Source of the DNA: Halorhodospira sp.
Lineage (GTDB): Bacteria; Pseudomonadota; Gammaproteobacteria; Nitrococcales; Halorhodospiraceae
Reading direction: 5' to 3'
DNA length: 10,745 nt
Assembly (NCBI GenBank): GCA_007121755.1
Contig: SKJZ01000260.1
Coordinates: 1 to 10,745, forward strand
The notes beneath the pieces were generated by a model that was not told the DNA's origin, made no database searches, and was given only the letters and a program-made list of their open reading frames with translations. Position 1 is the first letter of the stretch. Every line of letters starts with the position of its first letter. A program made the translations under genes and the position numbers. Below are positions 1 to 6,899 of the stretch, piece after piece.

Positions 1-1
1 C

Positions 2-1087
2 TCACGACGAGCCCCCTTCGATGCGCACCCGCGGGTCGAGCACCGCGTAGAGGAAGTCGAGCAGGAAGACGGTGGCCGCCAGCAGGTAGGCGAAGATCAC
101 CACCGAGCCGATGATCACCGGCGTATCCCGGTAGCCGATGGCCTGGAAGAGCAGGGTGCCGAGGCCGGGCCAGTTGAAGACCTGCTCCAGGATGATCGCC
201 CCGCTCCACAGCCCGATCAGCATCAGCAGGAAGCTGGTGACGATGGGGGAGAGGGTCGGGCGCAGGATATAGCGCCGCCGGATCAGCCGGTCCGGCAGCC
301 CCTTGGCGCGGGCCATCTCCACGTAGTCCTCGCTGGAGTGGATCAAAAAGAAGGTGCGCCAGGAGTAGATGGAGATGAAGATCGACGAGATAAACATGGC
401 CGCCACCGGCAGCGCCATGTGGCGCAGCAGGCTGGCGGCGTAGGCCCAGCGGTCCTCCGGCGGCGGTGCGGCCACCATGCCGCCGGCCGGAAAGAGGGGC
501 ACCACGAAGGCGAAGAGCAGGATCAGGAAGATACCGTAGAACCACGCCGGCGCCGCCGAGCTGGGCGCCAGCGCGATCACCGTCTGGTCCGCCGCGCTGC
601 CGTAGCGGCGCGACAGGGCCAGGGCGGCGGCGATGGAGACGAAGAAGACCAATAAGTTGGCGGTGCCGAAGAGGAGCAGGGTGGCCGGCAACCGCTCGAC
701 GATGATGTTATAGACCTGCCGCGAGCCGGCGTCGCTGTGCATCTCCTCGGCCCGCCCCAGATCGAGGCGCATCGCCTGGCGCAGATAGTCGACGCTGCGG
801 ACGATGAACGGCTCGTCGAGCCGCAGCCGCTCCACCTGCAGGTCGATCTGCTGCTGCATGAACCGGTTGCGCTCCTCCGCGGTGAGGTCTTGGAAGGCGG
901 GATCGGCGCGCACCAGTTCCGCCACCTCGCTCTGGATCTGTACCAGGCGCAACTCGTCTACTTGGCCGCCCATGTTGGCGATGACGATGGTGAGATAGAC
1001 CCCCACCAGGACCGTCACCAACAAGGCGAAGAGCCGCTTCACCGTAAAGAAGGCGAGCCGCCGCAAATCGCGCAACAGACCGCTCAC
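2..1087 (-). CDS. ABC transporter permease, DppB/OppB type
   Basis: Inner-membrane permease of a family-5 (dipeptide/oligopeptide-type) ABC importer, 361 residues. About six membrane helices are visible (roughly residues 17-38, 136-158, 180-199, 225-242, 281-300, 325-348). The stretch between helices 1 and 2 is long and includes a Gln/Glu/Arg-rich part. The cytoplasmic ATPase-contact loop is clear at 254-271 (DYVEMARAKGLPDRLIRR), and the C-terminus carries the typical LDPRVR ending. The start is GTG at 1087, preceded by a strong GGGGAGGAA ribosome site five bases upstream. It overlaps the stop of the binding-protein gene by four bases (GTGA), so the two are probably translationally coupled. 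The stop codon is at 2-4, so the gene is complete; a second permease and ATPase genes would be expected beyond the left edge. Substrate cannot be told from the sequence; the family also carries sugars, nickel and other solutes. Confidence 0.93.
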   Translation of the reverse strand: MSGLLRDLRRLAFFTVKRLFALLVTVLVGVYLTIVIANMGGQVDELRLVQIQSEVAELVRADPAFQDLTAEERNRFMQQQIDLQVERLRLDEPFIVRSVDYLRQAMRLDLGRAEEMHSDAGSRQVYNIIVERLPATLLLFGTANLLVFFVSIAAALALSRRYGSAADQTVIALAPSSAAPAWFYGIFLILLFAFVVPLFPAGGMVAAPPPEDRWAYAASLLRHMALPVAAMFISSIFISIYSWRTFFLIHSSEDYVEMARAKGLPDRLIRRRYILRPTLSPIVTSFLLMLIGLWSGAIILEQVFNWPGLGTLLFQAIGYRDTPVIIGSVVIFAYLLAATVFLLDFLYAVLDPRVRIEGGSS

Positions 1088-3753
1088 TGCGATTCCTCCC
1101 CGGCAGTGTGAGTGGTCGTTTGCGGGAAGGAGGGGCGGGGGTCCCCGTTCAGGGTGTCGGTCGCCTGGACGGCGACCGTCAAGCCTCCAGGGACGGATTC
1201 ACGGCGTCCCTGAACGGGCGCCTCCGCCCCCCCTTCCCGAGCACGCCCACTCCCTCGACCACGGGCGGGAACCGTGGCGAAGGCGTGGGTGGCGAAAGCC
1301 GGCAGAGCGACATTCACCGTGGTCACCACCACCTCTAGGCTGTTTGCCCCGGTCCCCAACGCCTCCAGCGTCGCCGCTGGCAGGTGAATACGCCAGTGGC
1401 CGTCGTCCATCGGTTCCGCCTCCCCTTGCAACGCCACCGCGTCATCGCCGTCGAAAAGCAGAAAGCGTACCGCTTCGATCTCCCCGGTGGGATAGGGCGC
1501 CCCGCCGAAGGTGACGGCCAGGGTCAGGTCCACCGGCTCGCCGTGCTCCACGACCAACGGGCCGTCGAGGTCCAGTTCGGGGATACGCGGCTCGGAAAAG
1601 CGTAGCCACTTATCCGCCGGGTCGGGGAAGTCGTCGAAACGGCGCAGCACCAAGCTGCCCTCCACCGGCCGCACCGAGTGGAGGTAGAACGGCCCGTCGT
1701 CGACCCAGAAGTGGCCCCGCTCCCGGTGCCACGCCTGGAGCGCGGCGTGTCGCTCGGCGGCCTCACCGTCGCGCAGCCACGGCTCCAGCACGGCGGGGAA
1801 CGGCACCCGTTCGGCGGCGGCGATACCCTCCAGGTAGCCGCGCAGGATCTCCAGGCTGGGGCCGGAGACCAGGTTGAGCCACTCCACCCCCATGCGGTCC
1901 GACTTCAGGGAGGAGAAGGCCAGTTCGCCGCGCCGCTCGGCCTCGATGCCCAGTTGCAACACGTGCCACGGCTGCGTCCCCGGCACGCGGGCGGCCACTA
2001 GAACCTCGGCGTCGGGATAGACTTGGTCGCTGTAGACCTCCACCGTCAGCGGGTCGGTGGCGGTGATCCGCCAGCCGCGGAAGTGGCGCTGGTAGACGTC
2101 GAAGGTGGGGACGTGGCTCGGATCGAAAAGCGGGCTCTCCTCGTCGGCGCGGACGAAGCTGAGGACCCACGGTAGGACTAGATCGGCTGCCGAGACCCGC
2201 GTGCCGCCGTGCCAGCGGCGCTCCAGGTAGCCGTCCTCGAAGCGCAGTACGGTGCGCGAGCGGGCGGTGAGCCCCTCCGGGTGCTTCTCGCCCACGGTGA
2301 CGATGCGTTGCCCATTGTTGTCCCAGTCGATCCAGGCGTCCTCCGGTACCCAAATCTCGGGGACAGTCTCCAGCTCCACCCACTCCAGGGTCCGGGTGAC
2401 CGGGGTGCCCTCGACCACCGCCACCTCGGCGGCGTCGATGCGCTGGGGCCAGTATAGCCCGGTGAACGGGTCGGGCATCACCGCCGAGTCGTAGAGGGCG
2501 CGCAGGATCATCTGGTCGAAGATCCAGTTGCTGCCGGCCACCGGGTTCCACGGCTCGGTGAGCATGGTCGGGGTGGCGAAGACCACCCGTCCGCCGATTT
2601 GGCCGTCGAAGCGGATGGTGAACGGCCACAGCGCCGAGCCGGAGATGCCGCCGGCCAGGTCGGCGGCCAGGTGCAGATCCTCGGCGTGGGGCCAGACACT
2701 GAGCTGATCGAGGAGCCAGACCCGGGCGGAGTCGCGCATGGACAGCTCCAGGGCTCTCTCCATCAACTCCCGGCGCTCCTCCAGCGTGGCGTAGTCGCGC
2801 CGCTCCAGACGTTCCGCCAACTCGGCAAACTCAGGGGTCGGCGTGTAAGCCTGCCACAGGGGCGCGGGCCGCCCGCTGGGGGTGTAGTAGGCGCTGAAGT
2901 TGTTCGCCGCATCGCGATCGATGACGCGGGTAATCCAGGCGCCAGTATAGACGTGCCAGCGGCCCGCGGACGGGTCGCCGGCGATCCAGATACGCGACGC
3001 CTCATCGGCGGTGCGGTAGAGCCGTTCGGTCTCGAAGCCCTGGTCTTCCAGCAGGTTGGCGACGTAGTCACCGATCCGCTCCCGGCTGTCCTCGGTGCGG
3101 ATGAGGACGGTGAGACGTACCGGCTCTCCGTTGTAGTGCCATACGCCATCGACGCGTCGGGCGCCCAGCGCCTCCATCTCGGTCGCGATCACCTCGGCGG
3201 CGCGTTGCGGGTCGTGGCGGTAGCGCAACTCCAGTTCGCGGGCGGTCTCCGCCAACCGGGCGTAGTCCGGGAAGGCGGTGCTGATGGTTAGGTAGCGCGG
3301 TACGGCGAGGCCCCCGAACAGCTCCTCGGCGATGTGGCGGCGGTCCACCAGCCAATTCATCGCCTCGCGGATGGCCGGGATGCGGAACGGATTGAGCCGG
3401 CCGTCGTCGAACTCCGCCGGGTTGAAGGTGAGTTCCACCGACGTGCCGTAGGAGAGGTGGTGACCGACGCCCGGGGCAGCCTGGATCTGCCGGAAGATGG
3501 CGGCGCTGTCGAGCCCCTGGCCGTAGACGTGGTGTGTGCCGCCGCGGATCAACGCAGTGATCCGTCCGGGGTCCGCCTCGCGGGTGAAGACGATCTCGTC
3601 GACCAGCGCGCCCCGTCGCGTTTCGATCCCTTCCGGTGGCGCAGAGGCGTGCGCGGCGCCGGGTCCGGCGGGACCGCCATGCCAGAACACCGCCGCGGTG
3701 GCGCCGGTCAGTGCCAACGCCGCGGCGGCCAGCAGGATCGTGCGCAACGCCAT
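1084..3753 (-). CDS. ABC transporter substrate-binding protein, family-5-like, permuted order
   Basis: Periplasmic or lipid-anchored solute receptor for the ABC importer whose permease follows. At 889 residues it is much longer than the usual ~500-600. Residues 1-37 look like a signal peptide with possible cleavage after AHA; no clear lipobox Cys is seen. Residues ~50-380 resemble the C-terminal part of a standard family-5 protein: DEIVF near 52-56, LTFNP at 108-112, IREAMNWLVDRRH at 128-140 and a YDP-like RHDPQRA segment at 179-185. Residues ~388-720 resemble the normal N-terminal part: GGRVVFATPTMLTEPWNP at 387-403, RWHGGTRVSAADLVL at 513-527, and DDGPFYLHSVRP at 685-696. A beta-rich, possibly Ig-like segment (~735-828) follows. 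The last ~50 residues are low-complexity sequence encoded by the repeat at 1110-1252. The start is ATG at 3753 with a weak AGAGGG upstream. Substrate is unknown. Confidence 0.88.
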   Translation of the reverse strand: MALRTILLAAAALALTGATAAVFWHGGPAGPGAAHASAPPEGIETRRGALVDEIVFTREADPGRITALIRGGTHHVYGQGLDSAAIFRQIQAAPGVGHHLSYGTSVELTFNPAEFDDGRLNPFRIPAIREAMNWLVDRRHIAEELFGGLAVPRYLTISTAFPDYARLAETARELELRYRHDPQRAAEVIATEMEALGARRVDGVWHYNGEPVRLTVLIRTEDSRERIGDYVANLLEDQGFETERLYRTADEASRIWIAGDPSAGRWHVYTGAWITRVIDRDAANNFSAYYTPSGRPAPLWQAYTPTPEFAELAERLERRDYATLEERRELMERALELSMRDSARVWLLDQLSVWPHAEDLHLAADLAGGISGSALWPFTIRFDGQIGGRVVFATPTMLTEPWNPVAGSNWIFDQMILRALYDSAVMPDPFTGLYWPQRIDAAEVAVVEGTPVTRTLEWVELETVPEIWVPEDAWIDWDNNGQRIVTVGEKHPEGLTARSRTVLRFEDGYLERRWHGGTRVSAADLVLPWVLSFVRADEESPLFDPSHVPTFDVYQRHFRGWRITATDPLTVEVYSDQVYPDAEVLVAARVPGTQPWHVLQLGIEAERRGELAFSSLKSDRMGVEWLNLVSGPSLEILRGYLEGIAAAERVPFPAVLEPWLRDGEAAERHAALQAWHRERGHFWVDDGPFYLHSVRPVEGSLVLRRFDDFPDPADKWLRFSEPRIPELDLDGPLVVEHGEPVDLTLAVTFGGAPYPTGEIEAVRFLLFDGDDAVALQGEAEPMDDGHWRIHLPAATLEALGTGANSLEVVVTTVNVALPAFATHAFATVPARGRGSGRAREGGAEAPVQGRRESVPGGLTVAVQATDTLNGDPRPSFPQTTTHTAGEESQ
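1093..1101 (-). promoter_or_regulatory. Strong ribosome binding site of the permease gene
   Basis: The minus strand reads GGGGAGGAA, five bases before the GTG start at 1087. It decides the non-ATG start and lies within the last codons of the upstream gene. It is only about ten bases from the base of the large inverted repeat at 1110-1252, so folding of that repeat in the mRNA could affect access. Confidence 0.75.
1110..1252. repeat. Inverted-repeat element, copy 1 (inside the 3' end of the binding-protein gene)
   Basis: Long imperfect inverted repeat. The core arms 1124-1154 and 1208-1238 match at 27 of 31 positions. Weaker pairing continues outward to 1110-1115 (GAGTGG) with 1247-1252 (CCACTC). 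Between the arms lies an inner perfect 8-bp hairpin (1158-1165 with 1171-1178, CGGTCGCC / GGCGACCG), followed by the motif CAGGGACGGATTCACGGCGT at 1188-1207. Copy 2 at 7745-7909 has the same layout and 17 of 20 bases of that motif, so this is a dispersed family. The element lies wholly inside the reading frame of the binding protein and encodes its residues 834-882. It has no transposase and resembles a REP- or MITE-like intergenic repeat. Confidence 0.85.
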
Positions 3754-3907
3754 CGGTCAGCGTGAACCCTCTGCCGCGTGGATCAAGACAGCATGTTGCT
3801 ACAGCGGGCCGGCGGTGGGAAGAGCGGTGGTGGCGATTGCGGTCTCTTTCCGCCGCGGCGCGGATGATCGAACTGCCCTTGCTTTCTTGGCACAGCGCCG
3901 TAATCTG
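3754..3907. promoter_or_regulatory. Divergent intergenic region, promoters not pinned down
   Basis: About 154 bases separate the divergent starts of the binding protein and the DnaE-like gene, so promoters for both directions are expected here. On the plus strand there is a weak -35/-10 candidate, TTGCTT at 3879-3884 and TAATCT at 3901-3906 with a 16-base spacer. If it is real, translation would have to begin at the later ATG (3938). I see no convincing minus-strand promoter and no strong palindrome. Confidence 0.3.
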
Positions 3908-5713
3908 ATGAAAGAACTTCCACATGTCCGGCGTGGTATGCAAGAGGACGCTACCTCACTGATACGGTTTTCCGGCGGCGCGCTGGAGCGCGCCGCGTGG
4001 GATCGGTTGTGGGATACAGTGGACGGAGAGATCGCACGCCGCGCCCTGGGAGCGCGGCGTGATCGTTACCGCCGCCGTGTGGAGGCCGAAGAGGCTGCGT
4101 TGGCACGGTTGGGGCTGGAGCCGGGCGTCCTGTTGGAACTCTCCTGGCTGGTCCGGGATCTCCGCATGCGGGGCGTCACCTTCGGCCCCGGTTACGGCCC
4201 GCAATCGGGTTCATTGCTGCTCCATCTGCTCGGCCTCAACGGGGTCGATCCGGTCGATCACAGCCTACCGTTCCTCGGTTTTGGCCGTGAGTTGGAGGCC
4301 CGCCGGCTGCACCTGCGCGTCGCGTCCCGGATCGAACAGGCGGAGACGGTCGCGGCGCTGCGCCACTTTGGAAGCGGCTGCCACGGCGCGGATGACGCCC
4401 GGGTAGTCGAAGTGGTGGTCGCGGCCGATCCTGTGCTGGCTTTCACGCGTGAGTTGGAGCGCATGGCCAGAGCGGTGAACGGCGGGCGGCAGTGCGATCC
4501 GTTGAGCTGGGTCTATCCTTGGGATGATCCGGAAACCCTGCGCTCGATGTCCCGCGGGGAGACGGAAGGGGTTCATCAACTGAGTGACCCGGCGGTAAGG
4601 GAGATGCTGCGCCAGGCCATGCCGAGGACATTGGACGAAGTGGTTCAAGTGCTGGCGGCCTGCCGGGAGGGTGCGTCTCCAGGCTTCGCCAAGCGGTATC
4701 TTGAGGCCCGGGCTGGTACTGATCGGCCGCCTCTGCCCCATCCATGGCTGGAAGAGGTGTTGGGTCCTACGGCGCATCTATGGCTTTACCGGGAGCAGCC
4801 GGTGGCCGCGCTGCGACAGTTATTGGGCTGCTCTTGGGAGCGGGCGCTGGAGTTGCTTCAACGTCTTGGACTGGAGGGCGGAGAGGCCGGAGAGGGGGCG
4901 TTGTCACGGCAATTAGGCGAGGCCGTCGCCAACCACGTGGGGCTGCCCCGGGCGCGGGGGCTGTTTCTAATCCGCGCCCTCCGCCAAGCGGCTTCCACCA
5001 CTGTGGATCGCGCCTCAATGCTGGCCGAGGCGACCGAGTCCTACCGGCAGGCGTTCTACAAGGCGCACTATCCAGCCGTTTTCCAGGCGGCCAGGATGAA
5101 TACCGTGTTGGCCGCCATCGATCCCCGGAAGGGGTTGCGCTATACCGCCGACGTGGCGAGTGGCGTGGCCGCCTCTTGTCCTTACCGGGAGGAGGTGGTT
5201 CGCCTGTGCAGCGAGGCGTTGCGCGATGGGCTGACCGTCCTGCCCCCCGATATCAACCGCAGTGAGTGGGGGTTTACGGCAGTGGACGCCGAGACGATCG
5301 TATTCGGATTGGGCGCGGTGGCCAACATCGACCGGAACTTGGCCGACCGGATCGCGTTGAAACGCCGCGGCGATCCCTATCGGAGCTTTATGGATTTCTG
5401 TCTGCGCATCTTCCGCAATCAGATGAACGAGCGGGTCATCGAGCCGTTGATCTTCGCCGGGGCGCTGGATGGCCTCGACCGCGACCGGCGGCGTCTGCGG
5501 TGCGCACTCGCTGAGGCGCGAGTGACGCCGGGCGTGTACCGGCGGTATGTGGCGGACGATGTCTCCGCCAACAGCCGGCGGATGGAGACGGCGTCGCCGG
5601 ATGGGGAGGGCTACGACTTTCAGCGGGAACTGGATGTAATCGGCTGTGTTCCATCACGTGTATACTACCCGTCGGCCGCCCCACCGGGCCGCCATCTACG
5701 GCTGGTCCCTTGA
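3908..5713 (+). CDS. DnaE-like protein lacking the catalytic residues (putative pseudo-polymerase)
   Basis: A protein of about 601 residues that I align by eye to the middle of bacterial DNA polymerase III alpha (C family). Retained landmarks, numbered from 3908: RYRRRVEAEEAALARLG-type lead-in; GPGYGPQSGS at 93-102 (family GPGRGSAAGS) followed by GVDPVDH; RGETEGVHQLS at 216-226 (family RGDTxGVFQLES); PHPWLEEVLG; YKAHYPAVF at 384-392; LTVLPPDINRSEWGF at 442-456; IVFGLGAV at 464-471; and a helix-hairpin-helix-like DFC...NERVIEPLIFAGALD segment. Missing: the N-terminal PHP domain; the PDxDxDF motif, where LEARRLHLRV stands at 129-138; the ~150-residue palm insert, reduced to ~30; the third Asp region, reading RVVEVVVAAD at 165-174; the FNKSHA fingers signature; and everything after the start of the OB region. 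The frame is open throughout, suggesting a maintained gene. The start is uncertain: ATG 3908, ATG 3938 or GTG 3827, none with a good ribosome site. Function is unknown. Confidence 0.8.
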   Translation: MKELPHVRRGMQEDATSLIRFSGGALERAAWDRLWDTVDGEIARRALGARRDRYRRRVEAEEAALARLGLEPGVLLELSWLVRDLRMRGVTFGPGYGPQSGSLLLHLLGLNGVDPVDHSLPFLGFGRELEARRLHLRVASRIEQAETVAALRHFGSGCHGADDARVVEVVVAADPVLAFTRELERMARAVNGGRQCDPLSWVYPWDDPETLRSMSRGETEGVHQLSDPAVREMLRQAMPRTLDEVVQVLAACREGASPGFAKRYLEARAGTDRPPLPHPWLEEVLGPTAHLWLYREQPVAALRQLLGCSWERALELLQRLGLEGGEAGEGALSRQLGEAVANHVGLPRARGLFLIRALRQAASTTVDRASMLAEATESYRQAFYKAHYPAVFQAARMNTVLAAIDPRKGLRYTADVASGVAASCPYREEVVRLCSEALRDGLTVLPPDINRSEWGFTAVDAETIVFGLGAVANIDRNLADRIALKRRGDPYRSFMDFCLRIFRNQMNERVIEPLIFAGALDGLDRDRRRLRCALAEARVTPGVYRRYVADDVSANSRRMETASPDGEGYDFQRELDVIGCVPSRVYYPSAAPPGRHLRLVP

Positions 5714-5732
5714 GAAATGGGGTACATTGAAC

Positions 5733-5756
5733 GAGGGAAAGGGTTGAAATTCCCTC
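5733..5756 (+). terminator. Hairpin just after the DnaE-like gene, weak terminator candidate
   Basis: GAGGGAA at 5733-5739 pairs perfectly with TTCCCTC at 5750-5756 around a 10-base loop, 19 bases after the DnaE-like stop. There is no T-run after the stem, so intrinsic termination is doubtful; it may instead protect the 3' end of the message. Confidence 0.3.
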
Positions 5757-5875
5757 TCGACTTGCTCAGAGTAGAAGGGCGCTGGCGGCCCCCGGGGTCG
5801 TGAGGGCCGTAGAGTCTGGTGTCGGGACCCGGAACCGCCAGGACGGTCCGTTGGCTGGCTCGATACCGTCAATAA

Positions 5876-5887
5876 GGGCGTACGCCC
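5876..5887. promoter_or_regulatory. 12-base perfect palindrome, possible operator
   Basis: GGGCGTACGCCC reads the same on both strands. A perfect 12-base palindrome with no spacer, 200 bases upstream of gsmt and next to a strong hairpin, is a reasonable binding site for a dimeric regulator. There is no second copy in the window to support it. Confidence 0.3.
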
Positions 5888-5891
5888 CGTC

Positions 5892-5923
5892 CGAGCACGC
5901 CTATGGTTCGCCATAGGTGCTTG
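5892..5923 (+). other. Stem-loop with TTCG tetraloop upstream of gsmt
   Basis: CCTATGG (5900-5906) pairs perfectly with CCATAGG (5911-5917) around a TTCG loop. The stem continues as CGAGCA (5892-5897) with TGCTTG (5918-5923) after a two-base bulge. The UUCG loop would be stable in RNA. No T-run follows on either strand, so it is not a standard intrinsic terminator. It could be a leader-RNA structure or the end of the DnaE-like transcript. Confidence 0.55.
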
Positions 5924-6000
5924 TCAGATGCGGTGAGCAGTAGCAGCGAGAACGTACAAGCCCAGTTCGACTCATGTGGTCCCGGCAGCGCGCGAGGTCC

Positions 6001-6029
6001 CCGACCGGACCGCGAATGGTAGATATATT
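6001..6029 (+). promoter_or_regulatory. Candidate sigma-70-like promoter for gsmt-sdmt
   Basis: TATATT at 6024-6029 is a fair -10 hexamer. Seventeen bases upstream is CCGACC (6001-6006), a poor -35 match. The -35 overlaps the inverted repeat GGTCC/GGACC (5996-6011), which could be an operator. Transcription would start near 6036 and leave a leader of about 54 bases. The weak -35 would fit a promoter needing activation, for example by salt, but that is inference. Confidence 0.3.
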
Positions 6030-6089
6030 CGTTCTAAGCGCGTGCCAGGGGCATACCAGAATACTCAGATCGAGACATTGAGGTGCCAT

Positions 6090-6896
6090 ATGTCCACTGC
6101 CACCCAGCAGGATTTTGGGGCGGACCCGACCAAGGTTCGGGAATCCGACCACTATCGCGAGGAGTACATTGAAGGGTTCGTCGATAAGTGGGACGACCTG
6201 ATCGATTGGAAGAGCCGCGCCGAGAGCGAAGGCGACTTCTTCATCGAGGAGTTGAAAAAGCGCGGCGCCAAGCGGGTGCTGGATGTTGCAACGGGTACCG
6301 GCTTCCATTCTGTACGCTTGTTGGAGGCCGGGTTCGATGTCGTTAGCGCCGACGGCTCCGCCGAGATGCTGTGCAAGGCGTTCGATAACGGCCGTCAACG
6401 GGGCCATGTGCTCCGCACCGTGCAAGTCGATTGGCGATGGTTGAACCGGGATATTCACGGCCGCTACGACGCTGTTATCTGCCTCGGTAACTCCTTCACC
6501 CACCTGTTTGACGAGAACGACCGCCGCAAGGCGCTCGCCGAATTCTACTCGGCGCTCAACCACGATGGCATCCTGATTCTGGATCAGCGCAACTACGACT
6601 CCATACTCGATCACGGATACGACTCGCAGCACACTTACTACTATTGCGGCGACAATATCTCCGTCTACCCGGAGCATGTCGACAACGGATTAACCCGTTT
6701 CCGTTACGGGTTCCCCGACGGTTCGGTCTACCATCTGAATATGTTCCCGCTGCGCAAGGAGTACACTCGCCGTTTGATGCACGAGGTCGGATTTCAATAC
6801 GTTGAGACCTTCGGCGACTTCAAGGAGACATACCGGGACAGTGAGCCCGATTTCTTCATCCATGTTGCGGAAAAAGAGTACAGGGCAGGGGAGTAA
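6090..6896 (+). CDS. gsmt: Glycine/sarcosine N-methyltransferase (GSMT)
   Basis: Cytoplasmic SAM-dependent methyltransferase that converts glycine to sarcosine and sarcosine to dimethylglycine, the first two steps of de novo glycine betaine synthesis. It has 268 residues, the length I recall for the Halorhodospira halochloris enzyme, with near-identical stretches such as VDKWDDLIDW (31-40) and VQVDWRWLNRDIHGRYD (111-127). SAM-binding motif I is VLDVATGTGF at 63-72. The acidic ribose-contact residue is Asp88 in SADGS, with Asn134 in LGNSF. Arg43 and Arg167 (in LDQRNYD) sit where family studies place the residues binding the amino-acid carboxylate. The ATG at 6090 follows GAGGTG at 6080-6085; an in-frame upstream extension to 5976 has no ribosome site or homology. 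Only three bases separate it from sdmt. The chain is rich in Asp and Glu, as expected for a halophile. Confidence 0.96.
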   Translation: MSTATQQDFGADPTKVRESDHYREEYIEGFVDKWDDLIDWKSRAESEGDFFIEELKKRGAKRVLDVATGTGFHSVRLLEAGFDVVSADGSAEMLCKAFDNGRQRGHVLRTVQVDWRWLNRDIHGRYDAVICLGNSFTHLFDENDRRKALAEFYSALNHDGILILDQRNYDSILDHGYDSQHTYYYCGDNISVYPEHVDNGLTRFRYGFPDGSVYHLNMFPLRKEYTRRLMHEVGFQYVETFGDFKETYRDSEPDFFIHVAEKEYRAGE

Positions 6897-6899
6897 GTA

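Larger units (their letters stand above)
5714..6089 (+). promoter_or_regulatory. Gene-free leader region upstream of the betaine genes
   Basis: 376 bases with no convincing gene. The region carries several symmetric elements listed separately (hairpin 5733-5756, palindrome 5876-5887, hairpin 5892-5923). It also has a GGTCC/GGACC inverted repeat at 5996-6011 beside an AT-rich patch (TATATT at 6024-6029) that stands out in this GC-rich sequence. The promoter for gsmt-sdmt, and perhaps for the whole methyl-cycle cluster, should lie here. I looked for the SAH riboswitch and SAM riboswitch signatures and did not find them. Confidence 0.5.

Noticed and set aside
2599..3291. 230-codon plus-strand frame opposite the binding protein
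   Set aside because: Antisense to a well-supported coding region, with no ribosome site of note and no recognisable domain.
3068..3943. 291-codon minus-strand frame overlapping the binding-protein start
   Set aside because: Arg/His-rich out-of-frame translation of the binding-protein gene; no family features, and the real frame is clear.
5892..5923. Intrinsic terminator for the DnaE-like gene
   Set aside because: The stem-loop is good, but no T-run follows on either strand and it lies about 180 bases after the stop; kept only as an unassigned structure.
5966..5990. tRNA-like GTTCGACTC sequence, possible tRNA fragment or attachment site
   Set aside because: The flanking bases do not form the five-base T-arm stem, and no acceptor or anticodon arm is found; chance match.
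5976..6089. N-terminal extension of GSMT to an upstream ATG at 5976
   Set aside because: The extra 38 residues have no match to the known 268-residue enzyme, no ribosome site, and would cover the likely promoter; ATG 6090 has GAGGTG at the right distance.
5714..6089. SAH or SAM riboswitch in the gsmt leader
   Set aside because: The conserved GAGGAGCGCUGC and AACGGCGCUCA-type segments of the SAH riboswitch are absent, and no SAM-I, SAM-II or SAM/SAH pattern could be traced.
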